Part shown: positions 17,078-24,583 of the stretch, piece by piece
Numbering within the stretch: position 1 is the stretch's first letter
Layout of the letters: every line of letters starts with the position of its first letter
Source: Thiopontia sp964344785
Lineage (GTDB): Bacteria; Pseudomonadota; Gammaproteobacteria; GCF-002020875
NCBI GenBank assembly: GCA_964344785.1
Contig: CAYFOR010000006.1
Span: 1 to 52,367 of the forward strand
Direction of reading: 5' to 3'
DNA: 52,367 nucleotides
The notes under the pieces: generated by a model
The model's database searches: none
Seen by the model: the letters and a program-made list of their open reading frames with translations, nothing else
What the model was told of the DNA's origin: nothing
Program-made: the position numbers and the translations under genes

Positions 17078-17638
17078 ATGAGATTCCCTGCATCGGAACC
17101 GGTTTGGGTACCCGCCTCGCGTCTGTCGCTGCTGCAGCCTGATATTGCAACGAAAAGACGGATTACAGACCCCGGTTCGCTCACCCAGAAGATCATCCTT
17201 TCCTGCCGCCACACCTTCTCTGTGGAGGTGGTGCGTCAAGGCTATGCAGAGACCAGACACAGTGAACAACGCCTCCTCCAACTACGTCCGGGACAGTCGG
17301 CCAACATCCGGGCGGTACGCCTCTGCTGCGGACAACAACCATGGGTCTACGCCCACACCGTTATTCCACACTACTCACTGCACCGTTCACTGCGTCGCCT
17401 GACACAGCTCGGAAATCGCTCATTGGGTGCCTTCCTGCACCAGTCACGAAGAGCGCAGCGCAGTCTGGTTGAATATGCCCGCTTTACCCCGAAACACTGG
17501 CTGTTTCAGCAGGCAACGACAGACCTCCAAATCAACTCAAAGCGGCTTTGGGGGCGACGTATCCTGTTTCATCTGGACGGTGTACCGCTGCTCGTTCACG
17601 AACTGTTTCTCCCCCCGTTCCATGAGCATTCCATTTGA
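17078..17638 (+). CDS. ubiC: Chorismate-pyruvate lyase
   Basis: Converts chorismate to 4-hydroxybenzoate plus pyruvate, first committed step of ubiquinone synthesis. About 186 residues from ATG 17078, close to the family (E. coli 165); in-frame starts at 17024 (ATG) and 17018 (TTG) would add about 20 residues but run through the -10 element. Diagnostic C-terminal block: RLWGRRILFHLDG followed by PLLVHELFLP, with the catalytic Glu in HELFLP; upstream RLTQLGNRSLGAFL is also conserved. ubiA, its usual neighbour, is absent; a small membrane ORF overlaps its end. Confidence 0.9.
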   Translation: MRFPASEPVWVPASRLSLLQPDIATKRRITDPGSLTQKIILSCRHTFSVEVVRQGYAETRHSEQRLLQLRPGQSANIRAVRLCCGQQPWVYAHTVIPHYSLHRSLRRLTQLGNRSLGAFLHQSRRAQRSLVEYARFTPKHWLFQQATTDLQINSKRLWGRRILFHLDGVPLLVHELFLPPFHEHSI

Positions 17639-17858
17639 ATTTCTGCTCCTGCCGATCATACTGGTCGCCGTCTGGCTCTACTGGAAGACGCAGAGCCAGA
17701 AACGGAAGAGCGCCTCACTGAAGGGGCATCAGGATGTCATGAACCAAGCCGAGCTGCAGGAATTTCTCTCTACAAAGGGTCGGCGACTGGCAAAAAAAGG
17801 GAGTGAGTGTGAACGCAGTGGGAACAAGACATCACTGCGAAACTGGAGCCCGTTCTAG
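17622..17858 (+). CDS. Small single-pass membrane protein, hypothetical
   Basis: 78 residues starting MSIPFEFLLLPIILVAVWLY: one membrane helix (about 5-22) followed by a basic cytoplasmic tail (KTQSQKRKSASLKGHQD, later KGRRLAKKG). The ATG lies inside the last codons of ubiC (17-bp overlap in another frame), so it would be translationally coupled. No family recognised. Length and topology are reasonable but coding status is unproven; the alternative is an untranslated ubiC tail. Confidence 0.45.
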   Translation: MSIPFEFLLLPIILVAVWLYWKTQSQKRKSASLKGHQDVMNQAELQEFLSTKGRRLAKKGSECERSGNKTSLRNWSPF

Positions 17859-17875
17859 TCTCCAAAACCAGACTG

Positions 17876-18424
17876 CTAACCAATATAGGCATAACTCCAC
17901 TTCTCACCGCTATGGTGAAACAGCAGATCCAGCAGTTGATCGGATGGAACCGCCTCCCCCTCAAATATGTTCCACAATGAGATCCGTACCCTGGAGAGTG
18001 CCGCACTCTTTCTCCAGGCAATTTCATCGGCAGCATATTCTGTCTGACAATGGCTGCAGCGGACTGTCGGTATCGGTTGGGTCGATTCAATATCGAGCTG
18101 CTCGAAGCGCCGCTTGCACTGCTTGCAGACCGCTTTCAGATTCTTGCCGCTGACCAGTTCACAACGATCACCACTCTCAATCTGCAGATAGCAAAATGGG
18201 GTATCACCATCCGTCGGTGTCAGCTCGATCGAAGGGGAGCACCCCAGAAAGAGAAAGGCATCAAAGAAGCGCTCACCCACCAGATAACTCCCGTCACCGA
18301 AGGAGGTAATGGGTTGTGCCTCGACAAACCGTTGCTGTTGCAACTGTTCAATCAGTGGTTCGGCAGGCAGTTCAAGCAGTGGGGCTCCAGGAAAGAGAAC
18401 AAGGCGACTGGTGGCGTTCAACAC
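17876..18424 (-). CDS. Zinc-ribbon protein of unknown function
   Basis: About 182 residues from a GTG at 18424. Four cysteines arranged as two CxxC knuckles, CKQC (100-103) and CSHC (123-126), 19 residues apart, make a zinc ribbon likely; the remainder is an alpha/beta domain ending WSYAYIG. I do not recognise the family. It is the last gene of the ROK kinase-thioredoxin-ribbon run; its start falls 5 bp after the thioredoxin stop, and other start codons (upstream ATT, TTG at 18421) cannot be excluded. Possible roles include metal handling or protein reduction with the adjacent thioredoxin, by context only. Confidence 0.65.
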   Translation of the reverse strand: MLNATSRLVLFPGAPLLELPAEPLIEQLQQQRFVEAQPITSFGDGSYLVGERFFDAFLFLGCSPSIELTPTDGDTPFCYLQIESGDRCELVSGKNLKAVCKQCKRRFEQLDIESTQPIPTVRCSHCQTEYAADEIAWRKSAALSRVRISLWNIFEGEAVPSDQLLDLLFHHSGEKWSYAYIG

Positions 18425-18428
18425 GGGG

Positions 18429-18764
18429 TCAACTATGCATGATCTCCCACGGCCGCCGCACCTCCTCCACCAGCTCTGCCGGGCTGAAGTTGCGGGATTT
18501 GCGCACAAATTCCCTGCCGTCCAGAAAGAGAATGATGGTCGGAACCGCAAACACCCCATACTGCCCGGAGATCTCCGGGGTGATCGTGGTATCGACATAG
18601 AGATTCAAAATCTCGGGATAATGCTGCTCGAACAGTGCGGTCAGCTTCGGCCGCAGCACCTTGCAGACATTGCACTGTGGGGTACTGAAATAGAGCAGAA
18701 CGCCGGGGTGCTGACTCAACATCTGATCGAGCTGTTCAAGGCTCGACAGATGATCCTCACTCAC
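18429..18764 (-). CDS. Thioredoxin-family protein
   Basis: 111 residues from a GTG at 18764 that overlaps the end of the ROK kinase gene by 8 bp. Active site CNVC (31-34, in STPQCNVCK) and cis-proline Pro75 in VFAVPTIIL; no signal peptide, so cytoplasmic. The CxVC motif differs from the CGPC of true thioredoxins, so a dedicated oxidoreductase is more likely. Sits between a sugar kinase and a zinc-ribbon protein. Confidence 0.8.
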   Translation of the reverse strand: MSEDHLSSLEQLDQMLSQHPGVLLYFSTPQCNVCKVLRPKLTALFEQHYPEILNLYVDTTITPEISGQYGVFAVPTIILFLDGREFVRKSRNFSPAELVEEVRRPWEIMHS

Positions 18765-19701
18765 TCTCTTGCTCTCCCCAGATCTCCTGATCCGACCAGA
18801 GCCAGGCAGCACCGCGAACCCCACTGGAGTCTCCATACTGCGCCTTGACCAGACGGGTCCGCACCTCATCGGAGAAGACATATTCTCCCCATAAATCCTT
18901 CACATGGGGGTAGATTCGGTTGATGTTGGAGAGACCACCACCAAGAACAATCACATCCGGGTCGAGTAAGTTGATCACGGTTGCAAGCCCCCGTGCCAAA
19001 CGGTTCTCATACTGCGCCATGATCTCATCTGCATGTTGCTCTCCTTGTTGTGCACGGATTGCAATCTCCTGGGCAGAGATCTCAACCCCTGTCGCCCGAT
19101 GATAACTCATCTGCAGGCCCGGTCCAGAGAGAAATGTCTCGATACAGCCACTTTTCCCGCAATAACAGGTCGGTCCGGGAAGCTCTGAGCTGTTGGGCCA
19201 GGGGAGTGGGTTATGGCCCCACTCACCACCGATCGCATTGGTGCCTACATTGACCTTACTATCTATAACGGCCCCTCCGCCGACTCCTGTACCCAAAATC
19301 ACCCCATAGACCGTTCCGGCTCCGGCTGCCGCCCCATCGGTCGCCTCGGAGAGGGCAAAACAGTTGGCATCATTGGCCAGTCGAACCGGGCGTTGCAACA
19401 CCGCCTCCAGATCCTTGTCGAGTGGATGACCGATTAAAACCAATGAGTTGGAATTCTTGACCAGACCGGTAGTCGGAGAAACCGTCCCCGGTATCCCTAC
19501 CCCGACCGAACCGCACAGGCCGCTCTCCTGCTCCAGTGCATCCACCAGACCGGCAATCGCCTGCAGCGTTCCGCGATACTGTCCTTTGGGCGTTGCCACA
19601 CGTTTGCGCATCAGCTCCTGGCCACTACGATCAATCATGATCGCCTCGATCTTGGTCCCCCCCAGATCGACCCCGATCCGCCCTGTGATCTCCCGCTCCA
19701 T
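18757..19701 (-). CDS. mak: ROK-family sugar kinase, fructokinase-like (Mak)
   Basis: 314 residues, ATG at 19701 preceded by GAGGGAG. ATP-binding DLGGTK near the N-terminus, sugar-binding region LANDANCFALSEA, catalytic-site motif GEWGHNPLPWP, and the ROK zinc site CYCGKSGCIE; the C-terminus KAQYGDSSGVRGAAWLW is nearly that of E. coli Mak (YajF). Expected to phosphorylate fructose (or related hexoses) to the 6-phosphate. First gene of a three-gene overlapping run with a thioredoxin and a zinc-ribbon protein. Substrate remains inferred from similarity. Confidence 0.88.
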   Translation of the reverse strand: MEREITGRIGVDLGGTKIEAIMIDRSGQELMRKRVATPKGQYRGTLQAIAGLVDALEQESGLCGSVGVGIPGTVSPTTGLVKNSNSLVLIGHPLDKDLEAVLQRPVRLANDANCFALSEATDGAAAGAGTVYGVILGTGVGGGAVIDSKVNVGTNAIGGEWGHNPLPWPNSSELPGPTCYCGKSGCIETFLSGPGLQMSYHRATGVEISAQEIAIRAQQGEQHADEIMAQYENRLARGLATVINLLDPDVIVLGGGLSNINRIYPHVKDLWGEYVFSDEVRTRLVKAQYGDSSGVRGAAWLWSDQEIWGEQESE

Positions 19702-19740
19702 GCCGTCTCCCTCTGTTGATGGTGTGATCGCAAGCTACCT

Positions 19741-19746
19741 TATAAT
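19741..19746 (+). promoter_or_regulatory. cobQ: Consensus -10 (TATAAT) 8 nt before cobQ
   Basis: Perfect TATAAT with TTGATG at 19716-19721 (19-nt spacer). The ATG at 19755 lies 8 nt downstream, so the transcript would have little or no leader. The 53-bp gap to mak leaves no room for a cobalamin riboswitch. Confidence 0.45.
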
Positions 19747-19754
19747 AGGGGGTT

Positions 19755-21212
19755 ATGCAATTCACTCTGATGATTCAAGGCACCACCTCCGATGCTGGAA
19801 AGAGCATCATCACCGCCGGACTCTGTCGACTACTGCAGAGAAGAGGAATCCCGGTGGCACCATTCAAGCCGCAGAATATGGCCCTGAACAGTGCGGTCAC
19901 TGTCGAAGGGGGCGAGATCGGGCGAGCTCAGGCGCTACAGGCCCACGCCGCGGGACTCATCCCCACCACCGATATGAACCCCATTCTGCTGAAGCCGACG
20001 ACTGATGTCGGGGCACAGGTGATTCTTCACGGCCGGGCCATTGGCAACCATGACGCCACGGCCTACCACCAGAAGAAACCGCAATTGCTGGAGGAGGTAG
20101 TTGCAGCCTATCGACGACTGCAAGGCCAACACAACAACATCCTGGTCGAGGGGGCCGGTAGTCCGGCCGAAATCAACCTGCGGGACCACGATATCGCCAA
20201 CATGGGCTTTGCAGAGGCGGTGGACTGCCCGGTGGTAATGGTGGCCGATATCGACCGTGGCGGGGTATTTGCCCATCTGGTGGGTACCCTTGAGCTGCTC
20301 TCACCATCCGAGCAGCAGCGGGTGGTTGGGTTCATCATCAACCGCTTTCGCGGGGATATCTCACTGTTGGAATCAGGTCTAAAGTGGCTGGAGGCACGCA
20401 CCGACAAGCCGGTCATCGGGGTTGTTCCCTACCTCCATGGTCTCCAGCTTGATGCCGAGGACGCACTGCCGGAGCAGCAACAGAATGAAAACGGCGATTC
20501 ACTGAATGTGGTGGTCCCGGTACTGCCACGCATCAGCAACCACACCGACCTCGATCCACTGCGTCATCATCCACTGGTCAACCTGCAGATGGTCCCGACC
20601 AATGCCACACCGCCACCTGCCGACCTGGTGATCCTGCCCGGCAGCAAGAATACCCGCAGTGACCTTGAATGGCTCTGCCGGCAGGGGTGGGAACCCTATC
20701 TGCAGCGCCATCTGCGCTATGGGGGACGGCTCTTGGGAATCTGTGGCGGCTTCCAGATGCTTGGGGAGTGGATTCATGACCCTCTCGGGATTGAGGGCAG
20801 TCCTGGCACTACAGAAGGGCTGGGGCTACTGCAGATGGAGACCGAACTGGCCCCGGAGAAGCAGCTTAAAAATGTCCATGGACAACTCACGCTGCAGCAG
20901 GCTGTAGTCAAGGGGTATGAGATCCATGCAGGACGGACACACGGCAGTGCACTGGAACATCCACTGATGACGTTTGATGACGGCAGTACAGATGGTGCCA
21001 TCTCCCTGGATCGGCAGGTGGCTGGCTGCTATCTGCATGGCCTGCTGGACCATCCGCAGGGGCTGGAGGCACTGCTGCAGTGGGCCGGGCTACAGTCATC
21101 ATCCATGGTTGATATCGAGCAGCTACGGGAAGAGAGCCTCAACCGGCTGGCCGATACCCTGGAAACACACCTCGATCTGCAGTGGCTACTGGATCAGTAC
21201 CAACAGCAGTAG
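19755..21212 (+). CDS. cobQ: Cobyric acid synthase (glutamine-hydrolysing)
   Basis: Amidates four side chains of adenosylcobyrinate a,c-diamide. 485 residues: N-terminal dethiobiotin-synthetase-like ATPase (MIQGTTSDAGKS P-loop; KPQNMALNS), C-terminal class I-like glutamine amidotransferase with nucleophile Cys in LLGICGGFQMLG and His in CYLHGLLDHPQG. Its 3' end overlaps the convergent cobS by 27 bp. Divergent from mak. Confidence 0.96.
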   Translation: MQFTLMIQGTTSDAGKSIITAGLCRLLQRRGIPVAPFKPQNMALNSAVTVEGGEIGRAQALQAHAAGLIPTTDMNPILLKPTTDVGAQVILHGRAIGNHDATAYHQKKPQLLEEVVAAYRRLQGQHNNILVEGAGSPAEINLRDHDIANMGFAEAVDCPVVMVADIDRGGVFAHLVGTLELLSPSEQQRVVGFIINRFRGDISLLESGLKWLEARTDKPVIGVVPYLHGLQLDAEDALPEQQQNENGDSLNVVVPVLPRISNHTDLDPLRHHPLVNLQMVPTNATPPPADLVILPGSKNTRSDLEWLCRQGWEPYLQRHLRYGGRLLGICGGFQMLGEWIHDPLGIEGSPGTTEGLGLLQMETELAPEKQLKNVHGQLTLQQAVVKGYEIHAGRTHGSALEHPLMTFDDGSTDGAISLDRQVAGCYLHGLLDHPQGLEALLQWAGLQSSSMVDIEQLREESLNRLADTLETHLDLQWLLDQYQQQ

Positions 21213-21917
21213 CAGCAGTGCCTCCATCTTCTCCACCATCGCCCCGGCCACATCACCGGTGATCCCGCCCAACTGCCGCATCACAATCAGCCGGAACAGC
21301 CAGGCCATCGCCAGATAGAGCAGCAGTACTGCCCAGTGAACCTCAAAATAGAGCGCCGCAGCCACGACCCCAAACTGCACCAGTAGCGCCAACCACTTCG
21401 GCAGGTTGTGCGAGAGATCCTCACCCATGCCGCCAGTACGGAGATAGGGTGTAGTCTGGAACAGGGTGATCAACAGGGTCCGTGCCAGAATCGGTGACCA
21501 GAGCAGCAGTGCAAGCTGATTCTGCTCCAGCAGCGCCATGATCAGACTCCACTTCATCATCAACAGCAGAACAATGGCGGTAACACCCATCGGCCCACTG
21601 CTGGGGTCCTTCATGATCACCAGCATCCGCTCCCGATCTCCCATGCCGCCCACCCAGGCATCGGTACTGTCGGCAAGGCCATCGAGGTGCAGCCCGCCAC
21701 TCAACGCAACCCAGAGAACCAGCAGCAGTGTCGCCTGCAGCACCAGCGGCTGACTGGCAACCACTGCAGCCAGCAGCAGCAGTACCGCACCGAAGACGAG
21801 TCCGACCAGTGGATAGAAGAGGATCGAATACCCCTGGTTTCTGGCACTGCGCTCAACCGCAACCGGTATCGGTATTCGAGTCAGCAGTTGAAAGGCAATG
21901 ATGGGCGGCTCGATCAA
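21186..21917 (-). CDS. cobS: Adenosylcobinamide-GDP ribazoletransferase (cobalamin synthase)
   Basis: Integral membrane enzyme joining adenosylcobinamide-GDP with alpha-ribazole, last step of cobalamin assembly. About 243 residues with five or six hydrophobic helices; signature GGLHLDGLADSTDAW and DPSSGPMGV. Apparent start is a TTG overlapping the cobT stop (TTGA), with GGAGGG immediately before; no better in-frame start nearby, so the exact start is uncertain. Coupled downstream of cobT and convergent with cobQ. Confidence 0.94.
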   Translation of the reverse strand: MIEPPIIAFQLLTRIPIPVAVERSARNQGYSILFYPLVGLVFGAVLLLLAAVVASQPLVLQATLLLVLWVALSGGLHLDGLADSTDAWVGGMGDRERMLVIMKDPSSGPMGVTAIVLLLMMKWSLIMALLEQNQLALLLWSPILARTLLITLFQTTPYLRTGGMGEDLSHNLPKWLALLVQFGVVAAALYFEVHWAVLLLYLAMAWLFRLIVMRQLGGITGDVAGAMVEKMEALLLLLLVLIQ

Positions 21918-22963
21918 CCCTCCGAGACCCCCGCTTCTGTGAAGGTGGCCATTTCACTGTGCAGTGCACATGCCTGCTGAATCAACGGCAGGGCAACCGC
22001 TGCACCGCTTCCTTCTCCCAGTCTCATGCCCAAATCCAGCAGTGGTTCGGCCTCCAACGCTGCCAAAATCCGTTGATGTCCCTGCTCGGCAGAGCGGTGG
22101 GAGAAGAGCATCCACGAACGGACAGAGAGGTTGATTCGGACCGCGCAGAGTGCCGCTGCAGAACTGATGAAACCATCGACCAGGACCGGTAGACCACGCT
22201 GTGCAGCGGTGATGTAGGCACCGACCAGTGCGGCAATCTCAAATCCGCCCAAGTGCTGCAATACCGACAACGGATCACCCAGATGGCCTTTATGGATGCC
22301 GAGTGCCTGCTGTACCACCGCAGCCTTGTGGGCAATCCCCTGTTGGTCCAGTCCGGTACCGGCTCCCGACACCATTTCACCGTCCTCACTCAACAGTGCC
22401 GCTGTGATCGCAGCCGCCGCCGTGGTATTGGCAATCCCCATCTCACCCCCCACATAGAGGTCAGCACCATCAACCAATGCCCGCATCACCGCAGCCTCAC
22501 CGGCAGAGAGTGCCTGCTCCAGTGCCTCCGGGCTCATCGCAGGCCCTTTCAGAAAATTATCGGTTCCTGCTGCAATGCGGGCATCCACCACTCCACTGAT
22601 CGGCTCAATTTCCCTCACCGTACCGACATTGACCACCTCCAGCGGAGCATTGAGCTGACGGGCCAGCACGCTGATTGCAGCGCCACCAGCGGCAAAATTG
22701 CGCACCATCTCGACCGTGACCGATTGCGGAAAGGCGGAAACCCCCTCCTCGGCAATGCCATGATCGGCCGCAAAAACGGTGAACCAGGGATCAAATACCA
22801 TCGGCGTGACCCGCCCCTGCATTCCTGCCAGACGTATCGCGATATCTTCCAGCCGTCCCAGTGAACCCGGCGGCTTGGTCAGGACACCCTGACGCACCCC
22901 TGCCTGCTGCTCTGCCTCATGGTTGATCGATGCGGCCGGCTCTTGCCATCTCACTCTCTCCAT
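21914..22963 (-). CDS. cobT: Nicotinate-nucleotide-dimethylbenzimidazole phosphoribosyltransferase
   Basis: Activates dimethylbenzimidazole to alpha-ribazole phosphate for the lower ligand of cobalamin. 349 residues: TKPPGSLGRLEDIA near the N-terminus, FAADHGIAEEGVSAFPQ, GEMGIANTT, and the C-terminal catalytic Glu in GMRLGEGSGAA. Second gene of cobU-cobT-cobS; 19 bp after cobU. Confidence 0.96.
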   Translation of the reverse strand: MERVRWQEPAASINHEAEQQAGVRQGVLTKPPGSLGRLEDIAIRLAGMQGRVTPMVFDPWFTVFAADHGIAEEGVSAFPQSVTVEMVRNFAAGGAAISVLARQLNAPLEVVNVGTVREIEPISGVVDARIAAGTDNFLKGPAMSPEALEQALSAGEAAVMRALVDGADLYVGGEMGIANTTAAAAITAALLSEDGEMVSGAGTGLDQQGIAHKAAVVQQALGIHKGHLGDPLSVLQHLGGFEIAALVGAYITAAQRGLPVLVDGFISSAAALCAVRINLSVRSWMLFSHRSAEQGHQRILAALEAEPLLDLGMRLGEGSGAAVALPLIQQACALHSEMATFTEAGVSEG

Positions 22964-22982
22964 TGCTCAGTCCTGTATTCCA

Positions 22983-23513
22983 TTACTCTGACTCTGGCAT
23001 CTCATCCTTGATTCTGCTGGGTATCCCGGCCACCATCCAGGTCACCCGCTCACACTGTGCTGCCAGACGCTGATGGAGGCGGCCCGCCTCATCACAGAAG
23101 CGGCGACTCAAGGGGTCCATCGGCACCACTCCCAGTCCTGTCTCGTTGCTCACCAGAATGATCCTGCCCGAAAGGGTCGGCAGGACTTCCAACAGCTTGT
23201 CACACTCCTGTTGCAGCAATGCCGGATCGCTATCGAGCAGAAGATTGGTGATCCACAAGGTCAGACAGTCGACCACAACCACCCGCTCGGTCGCCGCCTC
23301 ACGACTCAGAACATCGGCAATATGGATCGGCTCCTCAACCAGTCCCCAGCGCTCCCCCCGCTGCTGCCTGTGGTGCTCAATACGCTGCACCATCTCCTCA
23401 TCACCGGCCGTCGCAGTGGCCAGATAGAGCAGCTCCCCTGACTGCTGCAGGGCGGTCTGTTCAGCATAACGACTCTTTCCCGAGCGCATTCCACCCAGAA
23501 CCAGCTCTCTCAT
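22983..23513 (-). CDS. cobU: Adenosylcobinamide kinase / adenosylcobinamide-phosphate guanylyltransferase
   Basis: Phosphorylates and guanylylates adenosylcobinamide. 176 residues; P-loop GGMRSGKS (7-14), the histidine region RIEHHRQQRGERW that carries the guanylylated His, and LVSNETGLGVVPMD. Heads cobU-cobT-cobS. The 93 bp upstream shows no B12 riboswitch features. Confidence 0.96.
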   Translation of the reverse strand: MRELVLGGMRSGKSRYAEQTALQQSGELLYLATATAGDEEMVQRIEHHRQQRGERWGLVEEPIHIADVLSREAATERVVVVDCLTLWITNLLLDSDPALLQQECDKLLEVLPTLSGRIILVSNETGLGVVPMDPLSRRFCDEAGRLHQRLAAQCERVTWMVAGIPSRIKDEMPESE

Positions 23514-23606
23514 CAGTACAGACCACTACAGATTGATCTTTTCATCCGTCCAATCATACTCCAACCCTCAGCACCGTGAATATCATGGAAGTGTCACACT
23601 CCCGAA

Positions 23607-23897
23607 TCAAGCCTCTGGATGTTGTGCGTCCGATTCCAGCCTACCCTCTGGAGCAGACCCTGCCTGTTCATCATGTACTCTGTGGATGCCAAAAGAGACC
23701 GTTGGCGGTATGCCCATCTGCAGATCAATCTCATTGACCCGGTAGTTCGAACCCTTCTCCTTGAGGATGCGGTTTACACTTTCCTGCTTCTCAACCGCTT
23801 TGATGATTGTCTCCGCGATCAATTCATCACTACTGAACTGAACCGTCTTCTCAACAACCTTATCGGATATCTCTTTTGCTTTATCAAAGATGCTCAT
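23607..23897 (-). CDS. Conserved-looking small protein, function unknown
   Basis: 96 residues, ATG with AGGA 8 nt upstream. N-terminal amphipathic helix (MSIFDKAKEISDKVVEKTV), then a compact region with GSNYRVNEIDLQMGIPP that looks conserved-protein-like, and a polar tail. No membrane segment or known motif. Likely its own transcription unit, 93 bp ahead of cobU on the same strand. Confidence 0.65.
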   Translation of the reverse strand: MSIFDKAKEISDKVVEKTVQFSSDELIAETIIKAVEKQESVNRILKEKGSNYRVNEIDLQMGIPPTVSFGIHRVHDEQAGSAPEGRLESDAQHPEA

Positions 23898-24193
23898 TTT
23901 GTTTCCTGAAGGCTTAACAAGAAAGAATTGTATTCATTGCAGTAGGTCATCAGCTTGCTAGAGCTTCACCCATTTTTCAATATTGCTTGGCATAGAAGTT
24001 ATTTCCGTATTTTTATTAGGGCTGAGGTGACATCTCATTCCCAGCCACAGCTAGACCTCTTCTACTTTTCTCTATCTTTATTCATAACGGTAGTCAGGCC
24101 ACCTATTGCATCCTGCCAAGCCAATGCGATAGCATGAAAATACATCTTAAAACAATATGTTACATGACGTAATATTTCAAATAGCCTGACAAC
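23898..24193 (+). other. AT-rich intergenic region before the pilin/ATPase genes
   Basis: 296 bp visibly richer in A/T than its neighbours, separating two divergent units. I see no RNA gene, strong hairpin or convincing ORF. TTGGCATAGAAGTTATT (about 23987-24003) is only a partial match to a sigma54 -24/-12 element and is not claimed. Confidence 0.4.
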
Positions 24194-24583
24194 ATGAATA
24201 TCCATCAAAATGGGAGCACCCTTGTATTCAGCCTGCTGCTGTTATCAGTGATGAGCATGCTGGGACTGGGTACGATGCAGGCTGCGCAGTTGCAGCAGAA
24301 GATGGCGAGTAACTTTCGCTATGGTACGGCCGCCTTTTATGCGGCTGAGGCAGGTGTTGAGACAGCCATTGATAACCATACCGCTGCCACTGTTGTGGAT
24401 ACCTTCAGTGGCACTGTTGGTCAGAGTGAATTTGAGGTGACTGTTACCGACTTCACTGGAAGCTATCAGGTTGTCAGCACCGGTACACATGCCTCCTCTG
24501 GCTCACAACAGATAATTACAATGATACTTTCTGGTGATGTGGGTACAACGCCCACTATCGATAGCTGGGTTGCCGATGAGTGA
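24194..24583 (+). CDS. PilX-like minor pilin/pseudopilin
   Basis: 129 residues. N-terminus GSTLVFSLLLLSVMSMLGLG is a PilX-type hydrophobic helix following a short polar leader, and FRYGTAAFYAAEAGVETAI is the PilX N-terminal signature (AAEAG). The protein is shorter than typical PilX (about 170-200). No pilV/W/Y1/E partners are adjacent, so it is an orphan minor pilin. Its end overlaps the secretion ATPase start by 8 bp, linking the two functionally. No clear ribosome-binding site. Confidence 0.75.
   Translation: MNIHQNGSTLVFSLLLLSVMSMLGLGTMQAAQLQQKMASNFRYGTAAFYAAEAGVETAIDNHTAATVVDTFSGTVGQSEFEVTVTDFTGSYQVVSTGTHASSGSQQIITMILSGDVGTTPTIDSWVADE

Noticed and set aside
23514..23606. Possible cobalamin riboswitch before cobU
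   Set aside because: Only 93 bp and no B12-box-like stretch or multi-stem pattern.
23980..24010. Sigma54-like element before the PilX gene
   Set aside because: Only the -24 half (TTGGCAT) resembles the consensus; the -12 GC is missing.
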